From DATBLE01 sp963719325 (GTDB taxonomy: Bacteria > Actinomycetota > Thermoleophilia > Gaiellales > Gaiellaceae), in assembly GCA_963719325.1 (NCBI GenBank), contig CAVRBW010000006.1:1-64000 (forward strand): 64,000 bases of DNA. The letters run 5' to 3'. Within the stretch, counting starts at the first letter, position 1. Each line of letters opens with the position of its first letter. The position numbers and the translations under genes are program-made. This document shows, piece after piece, positions 17,265-24,903 of the stretch. The notes below the pieces were generated by a model, which saw only the letters and a list, made by a program, of their open reading frames with translations, ran no database searches and was not told where the DNA came from.

Positions 17265-18284
17265 CTACCGGCCGGCATCGGTCACACCCGCCGCCTCGAA
17301 CGTCGCCATCTCGTCGAGGATCGCGAGCGAGGCGTGCAGCAGCGGGAGCGCAAGCGCGGCGCCGCTCCCTTCCCCGAGGCGGAGCCCCAGGTCGATCAGC
17401 GGGTCCAGCCCGAGTGCGCCGAGCACGAGTCGATGACCCGGCTCCGGCGACAGGTGCGCCGCGACCATCGCTTCGCGCGCGCCCGGCGCGATCCGCTCGG
17501 CGACGAGCGCGGCGGCGCCGGTGATGAAGCCGTCGAGAACCACGACCAGCCGACGCTCGGCCGCGCCGAGCGCGACGCCGGCGAGGAAGCCGATCTCGAA
17601 GCCCCCGACCGATGCCAGCGCTCCGACGCCGTCCGCAGGGTCGACGTGGTTCACCTCGAGCGCGCGCCGCACCGCCTCGACCTTGCGACTCAGTCCGGCG
17701 TCGTCGACGCCCGTCCCCCGGCCGCAGGTCGCCTCGGGGTCGACCTCCAGCAGCCCCGCGACGAGCGCGGCCGCGGACGTCGTGTTGGCGATTCCCATCT
17801 CGCCGAGCGCGACGATGCCGATTCCCTCGGCGTCGAGCTCGGCCGCGATCCGCCGACCCTCGTCGAGCACTCGATTCGCCTGGCCCACGGACATCGCCGG
17901 GCCTTCGGAGATGTCGGCGGTCCCGGCGGCGACGCGCAGGTCTTGAATTCGGGCGTCGTCGAAGGGCGTGCGCACGCCGAGGTCGAACACGCGCAGGTCG
18001 GCCCCGGCACGTCGCGCGAGCACGCAGATCGCGGCCCCGCCCGCGGCGAAGTTCGCGAGCATCTGCGTCGTCACTTCCTGGGGGTAGGCGCTGACTCCGC
18101 GCGTGGCGACGCCGTGATCCGCGGCAGCGAGCACGATCGCTGCGCGTAGCTGTCCGGGGCTTGCCGTCCCGCGAATCGTTGCCAGGCGAACCGCGAGCTC
18201 CTCGAGCCGGCCCAGGCTGCCCCTCGGCTTCGTCTTCGCGTCGAGCGCGGCCCGTACGGCGTCGGCGACAGAGCGCTCAGGCAA
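17265..18284 (-). CDS. cobT: Nicotinate-nucleotide--dimethylbenzimidazole phosphoribosyltransferase
   Basis: CobT activates the lower ligand of cobalamin by making alpha-ribazole-5'-phosphate from nicotinate mononucleotide. The 339-residue protein shows KTKPRGSLGRLEELAV, AADHGVATRGVSAYPQ, GEMGIANTTSAAAL, and the C-terminal ATFEAAGV with the probable catalytic glutamate. The start is TTG 18284, overlapping the end of cobU by eight bases; an upstream ATG at 18332 lies well inside cobU and is unlikely. It belongs to the riboswitch-controlled operon. Confidence 0.93.
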   Translation of the reverse strand: MPERSVADAVRAALDAKTKPRGSLGRLEELAVRLATIRGTASPGQLRAAIVLAAADHGVATRGVSAYPQEVTTQMLANFAAGGAAICVLARRAGADLRVFDLGVRTPFDDARIQDLRVAAGTADISEGPAMSVGQANRVLDEGRRIAAELDAEGIGIVALGEMGIANTTSAAALVAGLLEVDPEATCGRGTGVDDAGLSRKVEAVRRALEVNHVDPADGVGALASVGGFEIGFLAGVALGAAERRLVVVLDGFITGAAALVAERIAPGAREAMVAAHLSPEPGHRLVLGALGLDPLIDLGLRLGEGSGAALALPLLHASLAILDEMATFEAAGVTDAGR

Positions 18285-18780
18285 GCTCGAGCATCCTTCC
18301 GGCGACGACCAGCACCGCCCTTTCGGCGGCAAGCGCGAACGACGTATTGACGCGTCCGAGGACGTCGCGGTAGCGGCGGCCGAGCGGCGCGACCGGGACG
18401 ATGCCCATCCCGACCTCGTTCGAGACGGCGATCGTCAGGCCAGGGCGGCGTGCCGCAGCCGCGGAAACGGCCTCGCCTTCGCTCTCGATCGCCTCGTCGC
18501 TCCAGCCGGCGGCCATCAGGTTGGAGACCCAGAGCGAGAGGCAGTCCACGACCACGACTTCGTCGGGAGCGACCGCGGCGATTGCCGTCTCGAGCGCGAC
18601 CGGCTCCTCGACCGTCGTCCAAGTCGCCGGCCGCTCGGCTCGGTGGCGGCGGATTCGCTCCGACATCTCGGAGTCGGACGGAGCGCCGGTCGCGACCAGG
18701 GTCGCCACCTCACCGGCCAGTCGAAGGGCGAGCGCCGACTTGCCGCTGCGTGCTCCGCCGAGGACGAGCACGAGGCTCAT
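18277..18780 (-). CDS. cobU: Bifunctional adenosylcobinamide kinase/guanylyltransferase
   Basis: CobU phosphorylates adenosylcobinamide and then attaches GMP. The 167-residue product has the P-loop LVLGGARSGKSALA, the VVVVDCLSLWVSN Walker B region and the family tail GRRYRDVLGRVNTSFA. The guanylylated histidine is probably that of RIRRHRAERP. It starts with ATG 18780 overlapping the btuD stop by four bases. Together with cobT, cobS and cobC it completes the nucleotide-loop assembly, so imported or salvaged cobinamide could be converted to cobalamin. Confidence 0.94.
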   Translation of the reverse strand: MSLVLVLGGARSGKSALALRLAGEVATLVATGAPSDSEMSERIRRHRAERPATWTTVEEPVALETAIAAVAPDEVVVVDCLSLWVSNLMAAGWSDEAIESEGEAVSAAAARRPGLTIAVSNEVGMGIVPVAPLGRRYRDVLGRVNTSFALAAERAVLVVAGRMLELA

Positions 18781-19536
18781 CGGCGGACGGGGATCACTGC
18801 GCCGTCGACGACGCGGACGTGCGCCCCGTAGTGCTCGGCGATCAGGGGCTCGGTGAGCACCTCGGACGGGGCACCGTGGGCGACGATCCGACCGCCGGAG
18901 AAGAGCAGCACGCGCGAGCCGTACTGGCCGGCCAGCGTCAGGTCGTGCATCGCGGCGACCACCGTCAGCCCTGCGTCGAGCCGCAGGGCGTCGATCAGCT
19001 CGAGCGCCTCTTGCTGCCGGCCCGCGTCCAGCGCGCTGGTCGGCTCGTCGAGGAGGAGCAACCGCGCTTCCTGTGCGAGCGCGCGGGCGAGAACGGCGCG
19101 CTGCTGCTCGCCCCCCGAGAGCGTGGCAAGCGGCCGTCCCGCGAGCTCGACGAGGTCGAGGCGGGCAATCGCCTCCTCCGTCACCGCGTGATCCCGGCGG
19201 CTTTCACGGCCGACGTAGGAGACGAACGGCGTCCGTCCCAGCAGGACGTAGTCGCGGACGCTCATCCCGGCCGGCATCGCCGGGCTCTGCGGCACGACCG
19301 CGACCCTGCGCGCGACCTCGCGCCGCCCGAGCCGCCGCAGCTCCTCGCCGTCGAGCGTGATCCGCCCAGCGTGCTTGACGAGGCCCGCCACGGCGCGGAT
19401 CAGCGTCGTCTTGCCGGCACCGTTCGGCCCGATCAGGGTGACCCAGTCGCCGTGCTCGACTCCGAACGAGACCCTGTCGACGACGTTGCGGCCGCCGAGC
19501 TCGCACGCTCACGCGCTGAAGGGAGAGGGCGCTCAT
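18777..19536 (-). pseudogene. btuD: Cobalamin/siderophore-type ABC transporter ATPase, one-base frameshift
   Basis: The coding potential switches frame near 19501. The first ten residues (MSALSLQRVSV) continue in another frame as LGGRNVVDRVSFGVEHGDW, then LIGPNGAGKTTLIRAVAGL with Walker A. The ABC signature ATLSGGEQQRAVLARAL, Walker B LLLLDEPTSALD and the switch histidine (AMHDL) follow. One extra G accounts for the break, and without it the gene codes for 252 residues, normal for BtuD/FecE. ATPase of the vitamin B12 importer with BtuC and BtuF. Probably intact in reality. Confidence 0.8.
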
Positions 19537-20556
19537 GTCGCCATCCGTCGCGACGTCCGCAAGACGACGACGAAGAAGGGCGCGCCGAAGAACGCGGTGA
19601 CGACCCCGATCGGCAGCTCCGCCGGCGAAAGCGCCGTCCGGGCGATGACGTCGGCCAGGACGAGGAACCCTGCGCCGACGAGGATCGACAGCGGGAGCAG
19701 CAGCCGATAGCTCGGGCCCGCGACGAGGCGGATCGCGTGGGGAACGATGATCCCGACGAAGCCGATCAGCCCGCTCACTGCGACTGCCGCGGCCGTGCCG
19801 ATCGTGGCGCAGACGACCACGGCAAGCCGCACGCGGCCCACGTGCACGCCGAGGCTGGCGGCCTCTTCGTCCCCCACGCTGAGCACGTCGAGCAGGCGTC
19901 GATGAAGCAGGATCCCGACGCTTGCGACCGCGACATAGGGCAGCAGGATCACCACGTCACGCCAGCCGGAGCTCGGCAGGCGGCCGAGGATCCACGAGTA
20001 GACCTCCTGCAGCGTGTCGGAGTGCTGCTGCTGGACGAACGTCTGGATGGCCGTCAGGAACGAGGCGACGACGACGCCGGCGAGGATGAGCGTCGCGCCG
20101 CCGCTTGCCCCGCCCCGACGACCTGCCGATCGCATACGCGGCGACGACAGCCACAGCGCCGCCGGCGAACGCGGCCGGCGGCAGGACGGTGTGATAGTCG
20201 AGGCCGCCGGGCAGGTAGACGACCGCGACGGTCGCTCCCAGCCCCGAGCCGGCTGCGACGCCGAGCAGATACGGATCGGCGAGCGGGTTCCGGAAGACCC
20301 CCTGATAGGACGCTCCCGCGACCGCCAGCATCGACCCGACGAGCGCCCCGAGCACGACGCGGGGCAGCCGGATGTCCCACAGGATCGACTCGTCCGTGGA
20401 GGACAGCGGCGAGTGGACGTCGAGGAACGGCAGCCTGGCGCCGATCGACTGGAACGCCGCCTCCAGGCCGATGTGGACCGGCCCGACCAGCGCCCCGGTC
20501 GCGAGGGAGGCGGCGAGGAAGAGCGCGGCCCCGACGATCCACAGCCTGCCGCTCAT
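19533..20556 (-). pseudogene. btuC: Cobalamin/siderophore-type ABC transporter permease, one-base frameshift
   Basis: This is a FecCD-family permease. The N-terminal half (GALVGPVHIGLEAAF, LWDIRLPRVVLGALVGSMLA, YQGVFRNPLADPYLLGVAAG) and the C-terminal half (GRLPSSGWRDVVILLPYVA, LSGLIGFVGIIVPHAIRLVA) are both well conserved but lie in different frames. A run of four G near 20112 has one base too many, and removing it gives 340 residues, the family norm, with about ten membrane helices. The gene overlaps btuF (ATGA) and btuD (ATGA). Likely a sequencing artefact and not true loss. Confidence 0.8.
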
Positions 20557-21398
20557 CGCCGCGCGTGCGCGAGCCCGGCGGCGACCGCGCGGACGAACTC
20601 GACGATGCGCGGGCCCCAGCGGGACGCGACGGAATCGTCCAGCCGGACGATCGTCCCGGTGCGAACGGCGGAAATGCTCGACCAGCCGGACCTGGCCGCG
20701 ACGGTCTTCGGCGTCTGCCCGCAGCAGCGGACGTCGGCGAGGACGACGATGTCCGGGCTCTGCGAGACCACGTACTCGGCCGAGAGCTGGGGGTAGCCCG
20801 TCCCGCCGGTGTCGGCGGCGTCGGCGATGTTCTTCAGCCCGAACAGCTTGTAGATCTGGCCGATGAAGGTCGAGGAGGTGGCGGTGTACAGGTCCGGCTC
20901 GAGCTCGTGGTACACGGTCAGGCCTCGGGCACGCCGGCTCCCCTTCGCCACCAGACCTGCGATCTGCTTCTTCATGCGGGCGGCGAGCGACGACGCTTCC
21001 TTCGCGTGCCCCGTCGCGGAGCCGAGCTGCCTGATCTGACCGTAGACGTCGTCGAAGCTCCGCGCCGCCTTCTGGGCCAGGACGCGGATCCCGAGCCCGC
21101 GCAGCGCCGAGACGATCCCGTTCGGGTCGTATTCGACGACGACGAGGTCCGGCTTGTACTCCGCGATCGCCTCGACATTCGGGCTCGTGTAGGACAGGCG
21201 CGTGCGCGGCGCCTGCTTCGGATAGTCGGATTGCTCGTCGACGGCGACCACCTGCTTCCCGGCACCGATCGCGAACAACGTCTCGGTCGCCGTCGCCGAG
21301 AGCGAGACGATGCGCTGGGGGCCGGCGGCGGGCGCGCCTGACGCAGCCGTCAGGGCGAGAACGAGTGCTACGAGGAGTCCGGAGAAGAGCCTGGACAC
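20553..21398 (-). CDS. btuF: Cobalamin-type ABC transporter substrate-binding protein
   Basis: The start is GTG 21398, chosen for the strong GGAAGGAGG just upstream; the frame opens further back but runs into the riboswitch. The first 25 residues are a signal peptide (FSGLLVALVLALTAASGAPA). The mature part is a class III periplasmic-binding fold: RIVSLSATATETLFAIGAGK, RLSYTSPNVEAIAEYKPDLV, GTGYPQLSAEYVVSQSPDIV. It captures the corrinoid outside the membrane and delivers it to BtuC. It is the first gene after the cobalamin riboswitch. A siderophore ligand would be possible without that context. Confidence 0.9.
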   Translation of the reverse strand: MSRLFSGLLVALVLALTAASGAPAAGPQRIVSLSATATETLFAIGAGKQVVAVDEQSDYPKQAPRTRLSYTSPNVEAIAEYKPDLVVVEYDPNGIVSALRGLGIRVLAQKAARSFDDVYGQIRQLGSATGHAKEASSLAARMKKQIAGLVAKGSRRARGLTVYHELEPDLYTATSSTFIGQIYKLFGLKNIADAADTGGTGYPQLSAEYVVSQSPDIVVLADVRCCGQTPKTVAARSGWSSISAVRTGTIVRLDDSVASRWGPRIVEFVRAVAAGLAHARR

Positions 21399-21424
21399 GA
21401 ATCCTCCTTCCGCGAGGGGTTCGA

Positions 21425-21595
21425 TGTTCGCGGCGGGCGGCAGGTCTTCTGACTCGGGGCTCCCCCTCCGCCGCCTTCCCGGCTCGCAAGCCAGTGGCGT
21501 CCTGGCGGAGGGCAACTCCCCTTACAGCGGCGGGACCGTCCCGGACTTGCACCGGGTTCCCTTTCCGCTCGCCTATCGGGCGGGAGCCTATCATC
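21425..21595 (-). promoter_or_regulatory. Cobalamin riboswitch upstream of btuF
   Basis: Read on the minus strand, the segment contains GGGAACCCGGTGCAAGTCCGG near its 5' end, then GGTCCCGCCGCTGTAAGGGG, GCCACTGGC, and AGTCAGAAGACCTGCC near 21440. These are the B12-box elements of the cobalamin riboswitch, in the right order. It lies 30-200 bases upstream of btuF, so adenosylcobalamin binding should shut off the uptake and assembly operon, probably by hiding the btuF ribosome site. Confidence 0.93.
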
Positions 21596-21603
21596 GGCTG
21601 GCG

Positions 21604-21955
21604 ATGTGCTCCTCGCGCCTACTCTGGACGTGGGTGCCCGGTCCTGCTCTGGGCCGGGCTGATCTTCGGGTTCTCGTCCGTCTCCGGCCTCGGAACGGGG
21701 CTCGGCACGTGGGATCTCGTCCTCCGCAAGCTCGCTCACTTCTGCGAGTACACCGTGCTCGGGCTGCTGCTTGCTCGCGCGTTCGATCGCGAACCGCTGG
21801 CCGTGGCAACCGGGATCGCCTACGCCGGCAGCGACGAGCTCCACCAGCACTTCGTCCCCGGCCGCCAGGCCGCCTTCAGAGACGTGGCGATCGACTCCGC
21901 GGGCGTCCTGCTCGGCGTCATGCTCGGCCGTGTGGTGCGGTGGCGGGCGTCCTAG
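21604..21955 (+). pseudogene. VanZ-like membrane protein, one-base frameshift
   Basis: It starts at ATG 21604 (CSSRLLWTWVP), then continues in another frame with VLLWAGLIFGFSSVSGLGTG, VLRKLAHFCEYTVLGLLLAR and GSDELHQHFVPGRQAAFRDV, the signature of VanZ-like proteins. One extra G near 21640 (CCCGGTCC where CCCGTCC is expected) explains the break, and without it the product is 116 residues, typical of the family. Function unclear; relatives are linked to teicoplanin resistance or lipid-carrier metabolism. It is divergent from the riboswitch operon. Confidence 0.7.
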
Positions 21956-22380
21956 CCGTCGACCTCGACCGCGTCCTCGGCGACACGCACCCTCTCTGGC
22001 GCGCGTGGCTCGCCGACCTGGCGCGCCGTTCCCGCATCGACCTGGAGGGTTTGCCGGGCGAGCGGGTTGCCGCTGCGATCGAGCTCGACCGTCGCGTGGG
22101 CAACTGGCGGGCGCTGCTGGAGCGCTTCGCCGAGGACCACGCTCCGGTCTACCTCAGGCCGCAGGCCGAGGTCAGCGCGGCGTTGCGGAAGCTGCGGGCA
22201 GCGGGCGCCTCCGTCGTCGCCGTCACAGACGCGCCCGAGCCGTTGGCCAGGGTCGCGCTCGCGCACCTGGCGGCACGGCTGGTGGACGGTCTCGCCCCGG
22301 AACCTCCCCTCGGATCGGTCGTGGTGGAAACGAGAGACGACCTGTTCGTACAATCAGAGGCATGGAGCGCAAGGAAGTAG
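21940..22380 (+). CDS. HAD-like small phosphatase-fold protein
   Basis: This 146-residue product starts at GTG 21940, overlapping the VanZ-like gene by 16 bases. It begins AGVLAVDLDRVLGDTHPLW, which resembles HAD motif I (DxD), and has VVAVTDAPEPLARVALAHLA as a likely motif II. Motifs III and IV are not obvious, so catalytic activity is uncertain. The coding register is strongly GC-biased, supporting a real gene. Substrate unknown. Confidence 0.6.
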   Translation: MAGVLAVDLDRVLGDTHPLWRAWLADLARRSRIDLEGLPGERVAAAIELDRRVGNWRALLERFAEDHAPVYLRPQAEVSAALRKLRAAGASVVAVTDAPEPLARVALAHLAARLVDGLAPEPPLGSVVVETRDDLFVQSEAWSARK

Positions 22381-22583
22381 GCGACCGCCAGCTCGAGGCG
22401 CTGCTCGAGCGCCTCGACCGGGTGATCGAGGAGCTCAGCCGGATGAACCGCCGCCTCGACGCCGGCGAGGGCTTCGCCCCGATCGTCTACGAGCTGCGGG
22501 CGCTGAACGATTCGCTGACCGCGCTCGCGTACGCAGCACTCGGCCAGCAGAGCCCGCAGGTCCGCCGGCGCCGCGCGTCGTAG
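22362..22583 (+). CDS. Small coiled-coil protein, 73 aa
   Basis: The protein starts at ATG 22362, inside the last codons of the HAD-like gene, and reads RQLEALLERLDRVIEELSRM followed by LRALNDSLTALAYAALGQQS. The heptad spacing of leucines indicates a short amphipathic helix or coiled coil. There is no signal peptide. I do not recognise a family. The overlap suggests translation together with the upstream gene. Confidence 0.6.
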   Translation: MERKEVGDRQLEALLERLDRVIEELSRMNRRLDAGEGFAPIVYELRALNDSLTALAYAALGQQSPQVRRRRAS

Positions 22584-22593
22584 AGCTCCGGAC

Positions 22594-23637
22594 CTAGCCG
22601 GCGATCCTGTAGAGCAAGCCCGCCGCGGAAACCGCGTAGAGGCCTCCGCGAGCGTCCTCGCCGAACGACGTCAGTCCCGCGATCTTGAAGGACTCGCGGC
22701 GCAGGCCGGCCGGCCTCCCGTTCTTGACCTTGACGCTCCACACGATCCCGGAGCAGTAGTCGCCGTAGTAGTAGCGTCCGACCAGGTCGCGGCGGGCCTT
22801 GCCGCGGTAGACGAAGCCGCCGGTGACGGAGCAGCCGAGCGAATGGCTGTAGACCTCGATCGGCGTTACCAGCCTGCCGCGCTGGTCGAGCTGGCGGCTG
22901 CTGTCGTAGGACGCCTTCCCCTCGTAGACCGCCCAGCCGAAGTTCATCAGCGAGCCGAGCTTCGAGCGAGGGACGTAGTCGATCTCCTCCCACGCACCCT
23001 GTCCGACGTCGGCGATGTACAGGTCGCCGTTCGCCCGGTCGAAGGAGAATCGCCACGGGTTGCGCAGTCCGTAGGCGACCAGCTCGGGCTTCGAGCCGGC
23101 TTTGTCGACGTCGAGCTTCCAGATCTTGGCGAGCTGCGTCGTGAACGTCTGCCCGTTGTTGTTCGGATCGCCGCCGGAGCCGCCGTCGCCGAGGCCGATG
23201 TAGAGCTTCCCGTCGGGGCCGAAGGCGAGCTGGCCTCCGTTGTGGTTCGGGAACGGCTGCGCCTCGGAGAAGAGCTGCCGCGCCGAGGACGGGATCGCCT
23301 GCTTGCCGTTCGACCGGTACTGCACGACCCGCGTGTTTCCGTTCGTATCGGTGTAGTCGACGTAGAAGAGCCTGTTCTTCGCGTAGCCGGGGTGGAACGC
23401 GACCGAGAGCAGACCGCGCTCGCCGCCGCTCGCGATCAGGTTCCGGATGTCGAGGAACGGCTGTGCTCGCGTCCGTCCGTTCTCGACGACCTTGACCACC
23501 CCGGCCTGCTCGACGACGTACAGCTTCCCCGGCTCGCTCGCCGTCGAGGTGACGTCGGTGGGCGAGCTGAAACCCCGCGCGACGACCGCCGGCGGTGCGG
23601 CAAGCGTGAGCGCGGCTGTCAGGACCGCGAGGAGCAT
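22594..23637 (-). CDS. PQQ-dependent aldose sugar dehydrogenase-like protein (secreted)
   Basis: The 347-residue protein has an N-terminal hydrophobic signal (LLAVLTAALTLAAPPAVVA) and a six-bladed propeller of the soluble glucose/sorbosone dehydrogenase type: SGGERGLLSVAFHPGYAKN, NHNGGQLAFGPDGKLYIGLG, LVAYGLRNPWRFSFD and YIADVGQGAWEEIDYV. The aspartates, arginine and histidine that bind PQQ and calcium fall in these segments. It should oxidise aldoses outside the cell; the physiological substrate is unknown. It stands alone, with a palindromic repeat element upstream. Confidence 0.85.
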   Translation of the reverse strand: MLLAVLTAALTLAAPPAVVARGFSSPTDVTSTASEPGKLYVVEQAGVVKVVENGRTRAQPFLDIRNLIASGGERGLLSVAFHPGYAKNRLFYVDYTDTNGNTRVVQYRSNGKQAIPSSARQLFSEAQPFPNHNGGQLAFGPDGKLYIGLGDGGSGGDPNNNGQTFTTQLAKIWKLDVDKAGSKPELVAYGLRNPWRFSFDRANGDLYIADVGQGAWEEIDYVPRSKLGSLMNFGWAVYEGKASYDSSRQLDQRGRLVTPIEVYSHSLGCSVTGGFVYRGKARRDLVGRYYYGDYCSGIVWSVKVKNGRPAGLRRESFKIAGLTSFGEDARGGLYAVSAAGLLYRIAG

Positions 23638-23682
23638 TCGCGTGCGCCCGAGCTGCGCAGCCTTGATGTTGCCCTGTTGGTG

Positions 23683-23793
23683 CGCTCACCTTCCGAGCGC
23701 GGAGGCGAGACCGCGCTCTCGCCGGAGCGCAAGCGCGATCGGCCACGCGTGGCGAAGGAGGGGGCCCGCGGGGGAACCATTGGTTCCTCCGCG
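23683..23793. repeat. Palindromic intergenic element R1
   Basis: The core hairpin at 23767-23793 (arms CGCGGGGGAACC and GGTTCCTCCGCG around ATT) directly follows the stop of the minus-strand trkA gene. It is followed by a C/G-rich tract and a second inverted repeat (GGCGAGACC...GCTCTCGCC). It is closely related to 42958-43071, in the same relation to a minus-strand stop codon. Probably a REP-like element, possibly serving as a terminator. Confidence 0.7.
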
Positions 23794-24456
23794 TTAACGC
23801 TCGAGCAGGACACGGCGGAGCTCGTCCTCTTTACCCGGCTGGAGGATCGCCAACACCTGGTCGCCGGGCTCGAGCACCGTCGTTCCCTCCGCGATCTCGA
23901 ATTGCCCGTTCCGCTTCACAGAGATCAGGCGCGCGCCTTCGGGCAGCTGGAGGCGCTCGATCGGTTGGCCGCTGCAGCTCGCGTCGGGCGAGATCTGCAC
24001 CTCGACGATCTCGACGTTCTCCTTCGGCAACTCGAGCAGGTGGACGAGGCCGTGCTCCGGGACCTCGTGCTCGATCAGCGCCATGATCGACGACGTGGCG
24101 CACACGGTCGGGGAGACGCCCAGGAGGTCGAAATGCGCTTGGTTGCGCGGATCGTTCACGCGCGCGATCACCTTCTCGACGCCGTACTTCTCACGCGAGA
24201 GCTGGCAGATCACGATGTTGTCCTCGTCGTCGCCCGTGGCCGCGACGACGATGTTGGGCGGGCGCTGGATTCCGGCCCGCTCGAGTACGAAGATCTCCGT
24301 CGCGTCGCCTGGAACGACGACGTGCTCGAACTCGTCCTCGAGTCGCTCGTAGCGGTCGTGCCGCTGCTCGACCAGCGTCACTTCGTGCCCGATCCGGAGC
24401 AGGCTCCGCGCGAGATTTGCGCCGACCTTGCCGCCGCCGGCGATCAGGACGTACAT
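23794..24456 (-). CDS. trkA: TrkA-family potassium transport regulator (RCK N and C domains)
   Basis: The 220-residue protein starts MYVLIAGGGKVGANLARSLL, an NAD-binding Rossmann RCK-N domain (GxGxxG, acidic E in TLVEQRHD), and residues 135-220 form the RCK-C domain (EIVEVQISPDASCSGQPIER, VLEPGDQVLAILQPG). Such subunits gate K+ channels or transporters in response to nucleotides. It overlaps the second RCK gene by one base (TGATG). Two APC-USP permeases follow upstream on the same strand and are the likely partners. Confidence 0.88.
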   Translation of the reverse strand: MYVLIAGGGKVGANLARSLLRIGHEVTLVEQRHDRYERLEDEFEHVVVPGDATEIFVLERAGIQRPPNIVVAATGDDEDNIVICQLSREKYGVEKVIARVNDPRNQAHFDLLGVSPTVCATSSIMALIEHEVPEHGLVHLLELPKENVEIVEVQISPDASCSGQPIERLQLPEGARLISVKRNGQFEIAEGTTVLEPGDQVLAILQPGKEDELRRVLLER

Positions 24457-24881
24457 CAGGCCTCTGCTCGCTGGGGGGCGTTGCAGCTGCGCGCGACCTC
24501 GACGAGCACCTCGATCGCGCTCGAGGTCGGACAGACGGTGCGCATCCCCTGGGCAGCGTAGAACGCCGCCCGGTTGGGATCGAGCAGGCGGACGACGACG
24601 CACTCGACGCCGAATCGCTTTTGCGCGACCTGGCCGACGACGATGTTCGTGTTGTCGCCGTCGGTCGAGACGATCACGGCGTCGGCCTCGTCGATCCCGG
24701 CCCGGCGCAGCACCGACGCGTCCATACCGTGGCCGACGACGAAGCCGCCGTCCCAGCTCTCGCCGAGGCGGCTCAATGCTTCTTCCTTCTCGTCCACGGC
24801 GACGACGTCCCAGCCTTCGCGCCGCAGCTCGTGCGCGACCGACGAGCCGACGCGGCCACAGCCGATGACGATCGCCTTCAT
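24456..24881 (-). CDS. TrkA-N (RCK) domain protein, single domain
   Basis: The 141-residue product is only the Rossmann RCK-N domain: MKAIVIGCGRVGSSVAHELR, VVAVDEKEEALSRLG, DAVIVSTDGDNTNIVVGQVA. The C-terminal ligand domain is absent, so it may pair with the two-domain TrkA encoded next to it, giving a heteromeric gating ring. An upstream ATG at 24935 lies beyond the natural start of the fold, so I use ATG 24881. Confidence 0.85.
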   Translation of the reverse strand: MKAIVIGCGRVGSSVAHELRREGWDVVAVDEKEEALSRLGESWDGGFVVGHGMDASVLRRAGIDEADAVIVSTDGDNTNIVVGQVAQKRFGVECVVVRLLDPNRAAFYAAQGMRTVCPTSSAIEVLVEVARSCNAPQRAEA

Positions 24882-24903
24882 GGACTCAGCGTAGCCCAGC
24901 GGG

